A stretch of 13,385 nt of DNA from the NCBI GenBank assembly GCA_900754805.1, contig CAAEEE010000401.1:1-13385 (forward strand), given 5' to 3'. This document shows, one piece after another, positions 1 to 7,030 of the stretch (position 1 is its first letter; every line of letters starts with the position of its first letter). The stretch is from Clostridia bacterium (GTDB lineage Bacteria; Bacillota; Clostridia; Peptostreptococcales; Anaerovoracaceae). The notes beneath the pieces are model-generated. The model ran no database searches. It was not told where the DNA came from and saw only the letters and a program-made list of their open reading frames with translations. The position numbers and the translations under genes are program-made.

Positions 1-299
1 GCGGGAAGTTCCTCGCTGATAACCTTCTCCACGCCCGGGTTTTGCAGTCCGACCGCGTTAATCATGCCGTCCGGGCACTCCGCAATCCGCGGCGTCGGGT
101 TGCCGAAGCGCGGCTCCAAGGTCGTGCCTTTGAACGAAAAGGTTCCCAGGCAGTTTATATCATAAAATTCGTTAAATTCTCTTCCGTAGCCGAAAGTGCC
201 GCTCGCCGGAATCACCGGATTGTCAAGGCGGATTCCGCAAAGCTCGGTGGAAATATCCGCTTCCGCAGTGCCTGCGGCTTTCTTTTCTCTATCTACCAT
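1..299 (-). CDS. pyrD: Dihydroorotate dehydrogenase B, catalytic subunit (N-terminal part, cut by window edge)
   Basis: PyrD (class 1B) is the FMN subunit that oxidises dihydroorotate to orotate, the fourth step of UMP synthesis; it works with the PyrK electron-transfer subunit. I translated the minus strand from the ATG at 299-297 and read 99 codons before the window ends. Family motifs seen are [13 protein letters not shown] (FMN-site glycine loop), [16 protein letters not shown] (the Lys that contacts FMN) and [12 protein letters not shown], all in the order expected for this subfamily. The start codon lies inside the end of pyrK (7-nt overlap) and follows a GAGAGG ribosome binding site, so translation is probably coupled. 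The rest of the protein, including the catalytic Cys loop, lies outside the window. Confidence 0.97.
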   Translation of the reverse strand, partial: MVDREKKAAGTAEADISTELCGIRLDNPVIPASGTFGYGREFNEFYDINCLGTFSFKGTTLEPRFGNPTPRIAECPDGMINAVGLQNPGVEKVISEELP

Positions 300-1030
300 A
301 TGATTTCCTCTCTTTCCAAAACCGGTCCTTCCTTGCAGATTCTCTTGTTTCCGTATTTCGTCCTGCAGGAGCAGCCCATGCAGGCTCCGAATCCGCACCC
401 CATCCGTTCTTCAAAGCTGAGCTGCCCTGAGGTTTTCGCCTCTGTGTCAATTGCCTTCAGCATGACTTCCGGTCCGCAGGCATAGAAGTAGCTGTAGGTA
501 AGAGCCTTCATCACATCGGTTACGAAGCCTTTCGTGCCGGCCGAGCCGTCTGCGGTCGTGAGAAAAACTTCAGCTCCAAGTGCTTCAAATTCCTCTTTAT
601 AGAAAATTTCGTCCTGCGTGTTAAAGCCCAAAATGACCTTCGCTTCGCATTCCGGATTTTCTTTCTTCAGGTGTCGAAGCAGACCGTACAGCGGTGGAAC
701 CCCTGCGCCTCCTCCGATTAAGAGCGGCATATTTTCCGCTTTAGCGGTATCATACCCGTTTCCGAGGCCCGTCAGCACATCCAGCGTCTGTCCCTGCCGC
801 ATCTGCGACATTTCCTTCGTTCCGACCCCGACGGTCTTATATATAATCTTTATCATGTTTTCGTCATAATCGCAGACGGAAATCGGTCTCCGCAGAAAAA
901 ATCCTTCGAGCTTGATATTAACGAATTGTCCCGGTCTTTCACAAGCAGAAGTATCGCCATTTAGCGTCATTTCCCATACGCTTTCTGTCAAGGCTCTGTT
1001 TTCTGCAATTCGATAGGTATTCTGCTTCAT
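293..1030 (-). CDS. pyrK: Dihydroorotate dehydrogenase B, electron-transfer subunit (PyrK)
   Basis: PyrK is a 245-aa flavoprotein that passes electrons from dihydroorotate (through PyrD) to NAD+. Seen in order: an FAD-binding beta barrel with [10 protein letters not shown]; a Gly-rich [14 protein letters not shown] segment of the NAD/flavin domain; a YACGPEVM segment; and a C-terminal [2Fe-2S] cluster motif [12 protein letters not shown] followed by a fourth ligand Cys in RICKEGPV (C-x4-C-x2-C-x11-C). I placed the start at the ATG at 1030, just after GGGAGGAC, because a longer open frame extending to 1180 only adds residues antisense-overlapping pyrC coding and unrelated to the family. The ATG overlaps the pyrC stop as ATGA, which indicates tight coupling in the operon. 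Confidence 0.97.
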   Translation of the reverse strand: MKQNTYRIAENRALTESVWEMTLNGDTSACERPGQFVNIKLEGFFLRRPISVCDYDENMIKIIYKTVGVGTKEMSQMRQGQTLDVLTGLGNGYDTAKAENMPLLIGGGAGVPPLYGLLRHLKKENPECEAKVILGFNTQDEIFYKEEFEALGAEVFLTTADGSAGTKGFVTDVMKALTYSYFYACGPEVMLKAIDTEAKTSGQLSFEERMGCGFGACMGCSCRTKYGNKRICKEGPVLEREEIIW

Positions 1031-2214
1031 TTTTTGTCCTCCCAAACCGTCTTTCCGCCGAGTAGATTCAGCACGCATTTTCCGTAAACCTCCTGCCCCG
1101 CAAACGGCGTCGCTCTTCCCATTGAAATGAAGTTTTCCGGACAGATTGTATAGCGTTCGGCAATATTCCATACCGCCCAATCATCTGCCTCTTCCGCCGA
1201 CGGGAGACCGAATCTGCGTCTTGGGACTTCCGCCATCAATTCGACTAATCGCTCAAGCGGCAAAATTCCGCTCTTTACAAGCTCCGTATAAAGCACCGGA
1301 AACGCGGTTTCCAGTCCCACAATTCCCATCGCGCTGCCCGCAAGTCCCTTTGCTTTTTCTTCTTCGCTGTGCGGCGCGTGGTCGGTCGCAATCATATCGA
1401 TGGTTCCGTCGAGAATCCCTTTTCTGAGTGCCTCGCGGTCTTTCTCACTGCGAATCGGCGGATTCATCTTGAATCTTCCGTCCTCCTGCAAATCCTCGTC
1501 CTTAAAAATCAGGTAGTGCGGCGCGGTTTCGCAGGTGACATCCACGCCTCTTGCCTTGGCTTCGGCGATAATTTCCACGCTTTCTTTCGTGGAAATGTGG
1601 CAGACATGGTATTTACAGCCTGTCTCTTCTGCCAGCTTCAAATCCCGCTGTATCGGTTTCCATTCGCTTTCGGAGGAAATTCCCTTATGCCCGTGTTTCT
1701 TCGCATAATCTCCGTCATGAATATAGCCGCCGTTTCTCAGAGTCAGATCCTCGCAATGCGCTGCAATAAGAAGGTTATGGTGCTTTGCAGTTTCCATTGC
1801 CTTCTTCATCAGGTCGAGGTCGTTCAGCCCCACACCATCATCGCTGAAACCGATGACAAACGGCGCCATCTCTTCAAGCTCCGCAAGTTCCCTGCCCTGC
1901 TCACCCATCGTAATTGCTCCGTAAGGCCTTACATCGATGCAGGCATTTTTTTCGATTAGCTTGAGCTGCACTTTGAGGTTTTCGAGCGTATCGGGCACCG
2001 GATTCAGATTCGGCATCGAAAAGATGTGTCCGTATCCCGAAGCTGCCGCCGCGCGGCTTCCGCTTGCTATGGTTTCCTTATAAAAAAATCCCGGCTCTCG
2101 CAAATGTACATGTACATCCACAAAAGAAGGGATTATCAAAAACGATTCATCGGAGAAATCACCAAACTTGTTCTTAAATCTTTCTTTAAAACGCTCCGCG
2201 AAATATTTTTTCAT
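1027..2214 (-). CDS. pyrC: Dihydroorotase (PyrC), class I
   Basis: Dihydroorotase is the zinc amidohydrolase that cyclises carbamoyl aspartate to dihydroorotate, the third step of pyrimidine synthesis. The 395-aa product shows the metal-binding DVHVHLREPG (H35, H37), a FSDDGVGL segment whose Asp matches the bridging Asp of Bacillus-type enzymes, AHCED, HVCHIS, CETAPHYL, the substrate-binding KMNPPIRS and the catalytic IATDHAPHS. The N-terminus before the HxH motif is only about 33 residues and rich in K, R, F and E. That is shorter and more charged than the usual N-terminal beta segment of about 50 residues. Start: the ATG at 2214 sits 7 nt after GGAGG; a TTG two codons upstream would touch the ribosome binding site and is unlikely. 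It is the first gene of the pyrC-pyrK-pyrD operon. Confidence 0.97.
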   Translation of the reverse strand: MKKYFAERFKERFKNKFGDFSDESFLIIPSFVDVHVHLREPGFFYKETIASGSRAAAASGYGHIFSMPNLNPVPDTLENLKVQLKLIEKNACIDVRPYGAITMGEQGRELAELEEMAPFVIGFSDDGVGLNDLDLMKKAMETAKHHNLLIAAHCEDLTLRNGGYIHDGDYAKKHGHKGISSESEWKPIQRDLKLAEETGCKYHVCHISTKESVEIIAEAKARGVDVTCETAPHYLIFKDEDLQEDGRFKMNPPIRSEKDREALRKGILDGTIDMIATDHAPHSEEEKAKGLAGSAMGIVGLETAFPVLYTELVKSGILPLERLVELMAEVPRRRFGLPSAEEADDWAVWNIAERYTICPENFISMGRATPFAGQEVYGKCVLNLLGGKTVWEDKK

Positions 2215-2245
2215 TGCCAATCCTCCGTTTTCTGATTTTTATACT

Positions 2246-2265
2246 CCGGAATTTTCCAATTCCGG
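2246..2265 (-). other. Perfect 8-bp hairpin with GGAA tetraloop in pyrC leader
   Basis: In the pyrC transcript CCGGAATT, loop GGAA, AATTCCGG forms a perfect 8-bp stem closed by a GNRA-type tetraloop. It lies after the leader terminator and about 20 nt before the ribosome binding site, and is not followed by a U tract, so it is not itself a terminator. It may stabilise the 5' end of read-through mRNA or take part in the leader fold; its role is unknown. Confidence 0.55.
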
Positions 2266-2280
2266 CTCACTTTTAGGCAT

Positions 2281-2306
2281 AAAAAAATCCTGCCCTCCGG
2301 CAAGAT
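2281..2306 (-). terminator. Intrinsic terminator in the pyrC leader (attenuator)
   Basis: Reading the minus strand, ATCTTGCC (2306-2299), loop GGAG, GGCAGGAT (2294-2287) forms an 8-bp stem with one T-G pair, followed directly by a run of seven T (2287-2281; the first also closes the stem). It sits between the promoter at 2425-2454 and the pyrC start, so transcription must pass it to reach the operon. This position is typical of transcription attenuation. Confidence 0.75.
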
Positions 2307-2424
2307 TACGGTCATACATAACACACTAACGCAAGCACCTGTCCAAAGGGCTTCCGCTGTTTGTCTTCCTATGTCCATCTTGCCGACATCTCTGTATCGT
2401 GCTTAAAGATTTCTTCCGATAGAT

Positions 2425-2454
2425 ATTTTAGCATATGAGGGTGGGATGTGTCAA
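2425..2454 (-). promoter_or_regulatory. Sigma-A promoter of pyrC-pyrK-pyrD
   Basis: On the minus strand a consensus -35 TTGACA (2454-2449), an 18-bp spacer and -10 TAAAAT (2430-2425) are seen, with a TGC directly upstream of the -10 (extended -10). The predicted start is near 2418. It is a strong match to the vegetative promoter consensus. Confidence 0.8.
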
Positions 2455-2500
2455 GGAGGATTTTAAGGTATGCTGTCATTTCGGAAAATCATTTATTTTC

Positions 2501-2531
2501 AAAGCCGCCAAACGCAATGCTTGACGGCTTT
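2501..2531 (-). terminator. Terminator of the NifU-like/GGGtGRT operon
   Basis: An inverted repeat AAAGCCG...CGGCTTT extends inward through further pairs (T-G, C-G, A-T, A-T, G-T, C-G) to a 13-bp stem with a 5-nt loop. It lies 28 bp past the stop codon of the gene at 2559. The T tract on the minus strand is short (TTTG), so termination may be inefficient. On the plus strand it is followed by TTTTCG. Confidence 0.6.
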
Positions 2532-2558
2532 TCGTATCATCGAATTATGAATTTTCCC

Positions 2559-3557
2559 CTATTTCATCGCTTCCTCAATCGCAACCGCAACTGCGACAGT
2601 CGCGCCGACCATCGGGTTGTTGCCCATGCCGACATAGCCCATCATGGCTACATGAGCCGGTACGGAGGAGGAGCCTGCAAACTGCGCGTCGGAGTGCATT
2701 CTTCCCATCGTGTCAGTCATGCCGTAGGATGCAGGACCAGCCGCCATGTTGTCCGGGTGCAGGGTTCTTCCTGTGCCGCCGCCGCTGGCAACAGAGAAAT
2801 ATTTCCTGCCCTGCTCCGTGCATTCCTTCTTATAGGTTCCTGCAACCGGGTGCTGGAAACGAGTCGGGTTCGTCGAATTTCCGGTAATGGAAACATCCAC
2901 TCCCTCTTTATGCATAATTGCAACACCCTCGCGCACATCATCGGCGCCATAGCAGCGAACCTCCGCGCGCTCACCTTTCGAGTACGGAATTTCCTTAACC
3001 ACCGTCAGCTCGCCCGTATAATAGTCAAACTGCGTCTGCACATAGGTAAAACCGTTAATTCTGGAAATAATCTGCGCAGCATCCTTTCCCAGACCGTTTA
3101 AGATAACCCGCAAAGGTTTTTTGCGGACTTTGTTGGCGGATTTCGCAATGCCGATTGCTCCTTCTGCGGCTGCAAACGATTCGTGTCCTGCCAGAAATGC
3201 GAAGCATTCGGTTTCCTCGCTTAAAAGCATCGCTGCCAGATTGCCGTGGCCGAGGCCGACTTTTCTGTCTTCGGCTACAGAACCCGGAAGGCAGAATGCC
3301 TGAAGGCCTTCGCCGATAGCCTTGGCTGCCTCATTCGCCTTGCGACAGTCCTTTTTCAGCGCAATCGCCGCGCCTGCGACATAGGCCCAGCAGACATCCT
3401 CAAAACAGATTGGCTGGATGTCCTTTGCGATTTTATATGGGTCGATGCCCTTCTCTTCACAGATTGCCTGCGCTTCCTCAAGGGAAGCGATACCGTATGC
3501 GGAAAGCGCCGCATTGATTTTTTCTATTTTTCTGTCGTAATTTTCAAATGTAATCAT
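2559..3557 (-). CDS. GGGtGRT-family protein, function unknown
   Basis: The 332-aa product carries the namesake motif GGGTGRT at residues 259-265, followed by a very Gly/Met/Ala-rich, likely highly conserved C-terminal stretch with LHPDNMAAGPASYG, DTMGRMHSDAQFAG and VGMGNNPMVGAT. The N-terminal half has several cysteines (for example DIQPICFEDVCWAY and KKDCRKAN). This matches a family I know only by its motif name; no reaction has been assigned as far as I know. It has no signal peptide and no clear membrane helix. The ATG follows an AAGGAGG site, and only 12 bp separate it from the upstream NifU-like gene, so the two are co-transcribed and probably work together, perhaps in Fe-S or sulfur chemistry (inference). 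Confidence 0.85.
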   Translation of the reverse strand: MITFENYDRKIEKINAALSAYGIASLEEAQAICEEKGIDPYKIAKDIQPICFEDVCWAYVAGAAIALKKDCRKANEAAKAIGEGLQAFCLPGSVAEDRKVGLGHGNLAAMLLSEETECFAFLAGHESFAAAEGAIGIAKSANKVRKKPLRVILNGLGKDAAQIISRINGFTYVQTQFDYYTGELTVVKEIPYSKGERAEVRCYGADDVREGVAIMHKEGVDVSITGNSTNPTRFQHPVAGTYKKECTEQGRKYFSVASGGGTGRTLHPDNMAAGPASYGMTDTMGRMHSDAQFAGSSSVPAHVAMMGYVGMGNNPMVGATVAVAVAIEEAMK

Positions 3558-3569
3558 GCAAACGCCTCC

Positions 3570-4262
3570 TTATTCCTCACGCGGATCGATGGTCTTCGCC
3601 GCTTCGTCGAATCTTCCGTACTTGCCGCTTGCCTTTTCAATCGCTTCAAGCGGATCGGTTCCCACTTTGATGGCATCCATCATTTTTCCCATATTTACAT
3701 ATTTATAACCGATGATATTTCCCTCTTCATCCAGACCGATTTCGGTTATGTAGCCCTCTGCGAGCTCCAGATATCTCGGTCCCTTTGCCTTCGTGGAGTA
3801 AATCGTTCCCACCTGGCTTCTGGTTCCTTTACCGAGGTCCTCAAGACCTGCGCCGATTGCAAGACCGCCTTCCGAAAAAGCCGACTGGCTTCTGCCGTAT
3901 ACAATCTGCAGGAAAAGCTCCCGCATTGCGGTATTGATTGCGTCACATACGAGATCCGTGTTCAGTGCTTCTAAAAGCGTCTTTCCAATCAAAATTTCCC
4001 CTGCCATCGCTGCCGAATGCGTCATGCCGGAGCATCCGATTGTCTCTACCAGAGCTTCTTCAATAATGCCGTCCTTCACATTCAGCGTCAGCTTGCAGGC
4101 ACCCTGCTGCGGTGCGCACCAGCCAATTCCGTGCGTCAGCCCCGAAATATCGCTGATTTCCTTTACCTGCGTCCACTTTCCTTCCTGCGGAATCGGTGCA
4201 GGACCGTGATATGCGCCTTTGTTCACAGGGCACATATTTTCAACTTCTTTTGTATATATCAT
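3570..4262 (-). CDS. NifU/IscU-like iron-sulfur cluster assembly scaffold protein
   Basis: This 230-aa protein resembles the IscU/NifU N-terminal scaffold family, which builds Fe-S clusters on conserved Cys ligands before transfer to target proteins. It shows GIGWCAPQQGACKL (C49, C56), then an IGCSGMTHSAAMAGEILIGK segment (C77) with the typical cluster-ligand/helix arrangement, followed by a family-specific C-terminal half. It is longer than canonical IscU (about 130 aa). I infer a specialised scaffold-like role rather than general housekeeping assembly. No cysteine desulfurase gene lies nearby. The ATG at 4262 follows AGGAGGACAAA; it is the first gene of a two-gene operon with the GGGtGRT protein. 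Confidence 0.85.
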   Translation of the reverse strand: MIYTKEVENMCPVNKGAYHGPAPIPQEGKWTQVKEISDISGLTHGIGWCAPQQGACKLTLNVKDGIIEEALVETIGCSGMTHSAAMAGEILIGKTLLEALNTDLVCDAINTAMRELFLQIVYGRSQSAFSEGGLAIGAGLEDLGKGTRSQVGTIYSTKAKGPRYLELAEGYITEIGLDEEGNIIGYKYVNMGKMMDAIKVGTDPLEAIEKASGKYGRFDEAAKTIDPREE

Positions 4263-4300
4263 TTTGTCCTCCTGTCAGGTTCACTTACATATATAATGTT

Positions 4301-4329
4301 ATGTTATCATGTTTTAGGCAAGATTTCAA
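4301..4329 (-). promoter_or_regulatory. Promoter of the NifU-like/GGGtGRT operon
   Basis: On the minus strand TTGAAA (4329-4324), a 17-bp spacer and TAACAT (4306-4301) are seen, with TGA directly before the -10 (extended -10). A predicted start near 4294 gives a leader of about 30 nt ending in the AGGAGG site of the gene starting at 4262. Confidence 0.55.
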
Positions 4330-4396
4330 TGCAAGTATTTTGCTTATTTTTTGGAAAAGCGGGAGTTTTTCTTGCATTTTTCATTGGAAAAACGGA

Positions 4397-4429
4397 AAAC
4401 TCCCTTAGCCGCCACAGCCTTGGGAGTTT
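4397..4429 (-). terminator. Terminator downstream of sigG
   Basis: Four bases after the sigG stop the minus strand reads AAACTCCC (4429-4422), a 17-nt loop, GGGAGTTT (4404-4397), then TTTTCCGTTTTTCC. The 8-bp stem with an interrupted T-rich tail ends the spoIIGA-sigE-sigG cluster. A further copy of the stem sequence lies at 4361-4369 and could pair alternatively. Confidence 0.7.
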
Positions 4430-4432
4430 AAT

Positions 4433-5203
4433 CTACACAAATTTTCTCATATATTTCAAAGCATTCTTTTCCAGTCTGCTGACCTGCGCCTGGCTGATGG
4501 AAATTTCCTCGGCAACCTCCATCTGCGTCTTTCCCTCAAAAAACCGCATATTCAGAATATGCCTCTCTCTCGGCGAAAGCTTCTTCATCGCTTCCGAAAG
4601 CGACAGATTTTCAATCCACTTGACATCCGTATTCTTGTTGTCCTGCACCTGATCCATGACATAAATCGCATCGCCGTCATCGTGGAAAACAGGCTCGTAT
4701 AGCGACATCGGTTCCTGTATGGACTCCAGCGCCATCACCACATCCTCACGCTTTGCTTCCATCGCCTTGGCAATTTCGGCGACTGTCGGCTCGCGCAAAA
4801 GCTCCGCGGAAAGTACCTCTTTGGTCTGCAAGGCTTTATACGCAAGGTCACGCATTGAGCGCGACACCCGAATCGAATTGTTGTCACGCAGATACCTTCG
4901 GATTTCCCCGATAATCATCGGCACGGCATAGGTCGAAAACTTGACGCCGTGACTCGTATCAAAATTATCGAGTGCTTTGATCAGTCCGATACAGCCGACC
5001 TGAAACAGATCGTCGGGATTTTCGCCCCGGTTTGAAAATCTTTGAATCACACTCAGCACCAGTCTGAGGTTTCCTTTGATAAATTCGTCCCTGAGAGCTT
5101 TGTCCCCTGCCTGTATCTTCTCAATCATTTCCATCATCTCGCCGTCTTTGTAAAGAGGCAGTTTGGCAGTGTTCACGCCGCATATTTCAACCTTGCTTAC
5201 CAT
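4433..5203 (-). CDS. sigG: RNA polymerase sporulation sigma factor SigG
   Basis: SigG (sigma-70 family, 256 aa) directs late forespore transcription in sporulation after engulfment. The N-terminus KVEICGVNTAKLP is diagnostic of SigG. Region 2 is seen as NLRLVLSVIQRF, DDLFQVGCIGLIKALDNFD, VKFSTYAVPMIIGEIRRYLRDNN and IRVSRSMRDLAYKA. Region 3 carries EPTVAEIAKAME, and region 4 ends in GKTQMEVAEEISISQAQVSRLEK, the helix-turn-helix for -35 recognition. Length fits the family. The ATG at 5203 is fixed by homology although its ribosome binding site is poor: AAGGA lies about 14 nt upstream, which may indicate weak or regulated translation. It lies 108 bp downstream of sigE, with a possible forespore promoter in the gap, as expected for a gene also activated in the forespore. 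Confidence 0.97.
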   Translation of the reverse strand: MVSKVEICGVNTAKLPLYKDGEMMEMIEKIQAGDKALRDEFIKGNLRLVLSVIQRFSNRGENPDDLFQVGCIGLIKALDNFDTSHGVKFSTYAVPMIIGEIRRYLRDNNSIRVSRSMRDLAYKALQTKEVLSAELLREPTVAEIAKAMEAKREDVVMALESIQEPMSLYEPVFHDDGDAIYVMDQVQDNKNTDVKWIENLSLSEAMKKLSPRERHILNMRFFEGKTQMEVAEEISISQAQVSRLEKNALKYMRKFV

Positions 5204-5230
5204 AGTCCATACACCATTCCTTTTTGTTTT

Positions 5231-5260
5231 AGTTATGTACCGTGGCGGCGCATTGCATAC
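5231..5260 (-). promoter_or_regulatory. Possible forespore (SigF/SigG-type) promoter of sigG
   Basis: On the minus strand GTATG (5260-5256), an exact 18-bp spacer and CATAACT (5237-5231) resemble the Bacillus forespore consensus (G-H-A-T-R, 18 bp, C-A-T-W-H-T-A), with the last two -10 positions differing. The predicted start lies about 20 nt before the sigG ATG. Position and spacing fit the known forespore transcription of sigG; the match itself is moderate. Confidence 0.4.
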
Positions 5261-5311
5261 CTGCCAATTAAGACCATCGAGCCTGCTGCCCGCAGTATTC
5301 GTCTGAAAATT

Positions 5312-6043
5312 TTATCCCAGCTTTTTTATTTCTCTCTGCAGTCTGGTGATAATCCGCTTTTCCAGTCTTGATATGTAGGATTGTGAAATTCCAAGCTTGT
5401 CGGCGACTTCTTTCTGCGTCATTTCTTTTCCGCTTTTCAGCCCGAACCGCATCTCCATCAGCTCCTTTTCGCGCGGCGCGAGCTTTGCCATCGCACCGTA
5501 CAAGAGCTTGCGGTTGACCTCTTCCTCCAGTCTGTGGTAGACAACATCGTTGTCCGTTCCCAAAATGTCACTGAGCAGAAGCTCGTTTCCGTCCCAGTCC
5601 ACATTCAGCGGTTCATCCAGACTCACCTCGCTTTTCAGCTTCGTGCTTCTGCGCAAATACATCAAAATCTCGTTTTCAATGCAGCGCGACGCATAGGTCG
5701 CAAGCTTGATATTTTTATCAACTTTAAAGGTGTTGACCGCCTTAATCAGTCCGATGGTGCCGATGGAAATCAAATCCTCGACATTTACGCCCGCATTCTC
5801 GAATTTCTTCGCGATGTAAACGACCAGTCTGAGATTATGCTCTATTAAAATGCTTCTGGCATCCATGTTTCCCTTCGCATACTCCTCCAGCATATGCGCC
5901 TCATCTTCGCGGCTGAGCGGCGGCGGCAGGACATCACTTCCGCCGATATAAAACACGCCCGGTTTTCCGCCTTTTATACGCACATAGAACCAAAGCACAC
6001 ATTTGTTTTTCAGATTATTGAAAAATTTATGTAATTCTTTCAT
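5312..6043 (-). CDS. sigE: RNA polymerase sporulation sigma factor SigE precursor (pro-sigma-E)
   Basis: SigE drives early mother-cell transcription in sporulation. The 243-aa product begins with a basic/hydrophobic pro-sequence, then [17 protein letters not shown]. By alignment with Bacillus pro-sigma-E, SpoIIGA cleavage would fall near F31-Y32 just before IGGS (inference). Region 2 motifs [32 protein letters not shown] and [21 protein letters not shown] are very well conserved, followed by [19 protein letters not shown]. The C-terminal helix-turn-helix reads [22 protein letters not shown]. Start ATG 6043 follows AGGGGG and overlaps the spoIIGA end by 17 nt, so the sigma factor and its processing protease are translationally coupled. 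Confidence 0.97.
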   Translation of the reverse strand: MKELHKFFNNLKNKCVLWFYVRIKGGKPGVFYIGGSDVLPPPLSREDEAHMLEEYAKGNMDARSILIEHNLRLVVYIAKKFENAGVNVEDLISIGTIGLIKAVNTFKVDKNIKLATYASRCIENEILMYLRRSTKLKSEVSLDEPLNVDWDGNELLLSDILGTDNDVVYHRLEEEVNRKLLYGAMAKLAPREKELMEMRFGLKSGKEMTQKEVADKLGISQSYISRLEKRIITRLQREIKKLG

Positions 6044-6857
6044 CCGAAAGCCCCCTGTCTAAAAAATCTCTTCCCAAAAGCACATCGCTGTCCGCAAAAT
6101 TCCCCTCATAAAACGCGAGCACCGCTCCCTTGACTTCTTTCCCCTCAAAAGAAATGTTATCGCTGCGGATTCCTTCCAGCATCCCGTTTTTCGCTCCCGG
6201 TCCCGAAAAAGGAATCACGACATAGCGCTTATCGATTCTCCCTCGCGCGGCAGGCAGTTTCTCTGCCGCCTGTTTTCCAATCAGAACCACGGGTTTTCCG
6301 CTGATTGGCTCCTTCAGGTAATTCCCTGAATCAATCATGGCACTGAAAGACAATCGTTCTTCTGCCATTTTCACATGAAGCGTACCACAAAGCGTCCTTC
6401 TGAGCCGCACGCTGCGCACGAGCCTGACTGTCCAATAGGAAAAGCCGAATGCTAAAAGGCCGAAGCATAGAAGTTTGATATAAGTCAGGGGCGGCATATA
6501 CAGCGCACCGCTGCCCGAAACTGCCGGAACCTGCTGCCAGAGCAGCAGTGCCATCGCGCCTCCGCCGCTCAGGAAAGTCATCGCTAAGAAAAGACCCGCC
6601 TGCCGCAGCAGACTGCGCAGGTTTTTCACGCCGAGCCCCAGTGCGCAGACTGCCAAACAGATTACAAGCCTTAGAAGCACGGCGGCAAGTCCCGAAATCG
6701 GTAAAAAAATCAGAAAGCTCGCCGCACCGCACAGTGCCGATGCGCATACAATCCGCGGCTTGGAAATCTGCGTGCCGAAAGCCCATGCTGTCAGCAGCAG
6801 CAAAAGCGCTCCGGTTATAAAATTTTCCACAAAAAGATATTCTCCGTAAATAATCAC
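6027..6857 (-). CDS. spoIIGA: Sigma-E processing peptidase SpoIIGA
   Basis: SpoIIGA is a membrane-embedded aspartic protease that removes the pro-sequence of SigE in the mother cell, after activation by a forespore signal. The 276-aa product has an N-terminal half of about five hydrophobic segments (residues about 5-155) and a soluble C-terminal protease domain. That domain contains the [18 protein letters not shown] active-site region, where D176 of the D-S-G motif is the expected catalytic Asp, and ends with a VLLGRDF segment. The start is GTG at 6857: the codon just before it is an in-frame stop and GAGGA lies 7 nt upstream. Gene order spoIIGA-sigE-sigG is the conserved sporulation arrangement. 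Confidence 0.95.
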   Translation of the reverse strand: MIIYGEYLFVENFITGALLLLLTAWAFGTQISKPRIVCASALCGAASFLIFLPISGLAAVLLRLVICLAVCALGLGVKNLRSLLRQAGLFLAMTFLSGGGAMALLLWQQVPAVSGSGALYMPPLTYIKLLCFGLLAFGFSYWTVRLVRSVRLRRTLCGTLHVKMAEERLSFSAMIDSGNYLKEPISGKPVVLIGKQAAEKLPAARGRIDKRYVVIPFSGPGAKNGMLEGIRSDNISFEGKEVKGAVLAFYEGNFADSDVLLGRDFLDRGLSDERIT

Positions 6858-6877
6858 TTACTCTTCCTCACAAACCT

Positions 6878-6912
6878 ATCTTACACCGCTCGCCGCACGA
6901 AAAATGTCGAAA
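6878..6912 (-). promoter_or_regulatory. Predicted Spo0A-activated spoIIGA promoter with 0A box
   Basis: Upstream of spoIIGA the minus strand has a -10-like TAAGAT (6883-6878). A Spo0A box lies at 6905-6911 (TGTCGAA on the plus strand), centred near -37. The only -35-like hexamer, TCGACA (6910-6905), is 21 bp from the -10 and is part of the box. A box overlapping a badly spaced -35 is what is known for the Spo0A-activated spoIIG promoter of Bacillus, so the same mechanism is inferred. Confidence 0.55.
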
Positions 6913-6956
6913 TCTGCGGCAGAAAAAAATAAAGCTTCCGCCGCAATATAAAAAAT

Positions 6957-6986
6957 TTGACAAGTATCTCGACATCACTTTATACT
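6957..6986 (+). promoter_or_regulatory. Promoter of the ABC exporter operon
   Basis: Consensus -35 TTGACA at 6957-6962 and -10 TATACT at 6981-6986 with an 18-bp spacer (or TTATAC with 17). The predicted start is near 6993, giving a leader of about 40 nt before the ATG at 7031. Confidence 0.65.
6967..6974 (-). promoter_or_regulatory. Second, near-consensus Spo0A box between divergent promoters
   Basis: TGTCGAGA on the minus strand differs from the TGNCGAA consensus at one position. It lies about 100 bp upstream of the presumed spoIIGA start and inside the spacer of the divergent ABC-transporter promoter (6957-6986). It could serve as a distal activator site for one operon and an operator for the other. 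Confidence 0.35.
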
Positions 6987-7030
6987 TATTAATAATAAGA
7001 TTCAAAACTGAAGAGGATTACATTATTTCT

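Larger units (their letters stand above)
2215..2418 (-). promoter_or_regulatory. Structured 5' leader of the pyr operon, putative attenuation control
   Basis: About 200 nt separate the predicted transcription start (about 2418) from pyrC. Elements in transcript order: hairpin ATGTC/GACAT (2389-2385 with 2375-2371) whose 9-nt loop is GGCAAGATG; hairpin AAGC-CCT/AGG-T-GCTT (2353-2333); the intrinsic terminator (2306-2281); and a GGAA-capped hairpin (2265-2246). The first loop, GGCAAGAT (2384-2377), is exactly complementary to the terminator's 5' arm ATCTTGCC (2306-2299). Pairing would therefore create a long-range pseudoknot that prevents termination. I do not see the conserved PyrR-binding loop or a riboswitch class that I recognise. 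That a pyrimidine signal controls it is inference from context only. Confidence 0.55.

Noticed and set aside
1031..1180. Longer N-terminus for PyrK from a start at 1180
   Set aside because: It would overlap pyrC coding by 150 bp and adds 50 residues not found in the family; the ATG at 1030 has a good ribosome binding site and ATGA overlap.
2215..2220. TTG start two codons upstream of the pyrC ATG
   Set aside because: The TTG directly touches GGAGGA, leaving no spacing for initiation.
2215..2418. Known PyrR attenuator or a named riboswitch in the pyrC leader
   Set aside because: The conserved PyrR loop and the core motifs of common riboswitches that I know (TPP, SAM, purine, c-di-GMP, T-box) are not visible.
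6915..6945. Inverted repeat TGCGGC...GCCGCA as a bidirectional terminator between spoIIGA and the ABC operon
   Set aside because: The 19-nt loop and lack of a following T tract make a terminator unlikely, and the flanking operons diverge.
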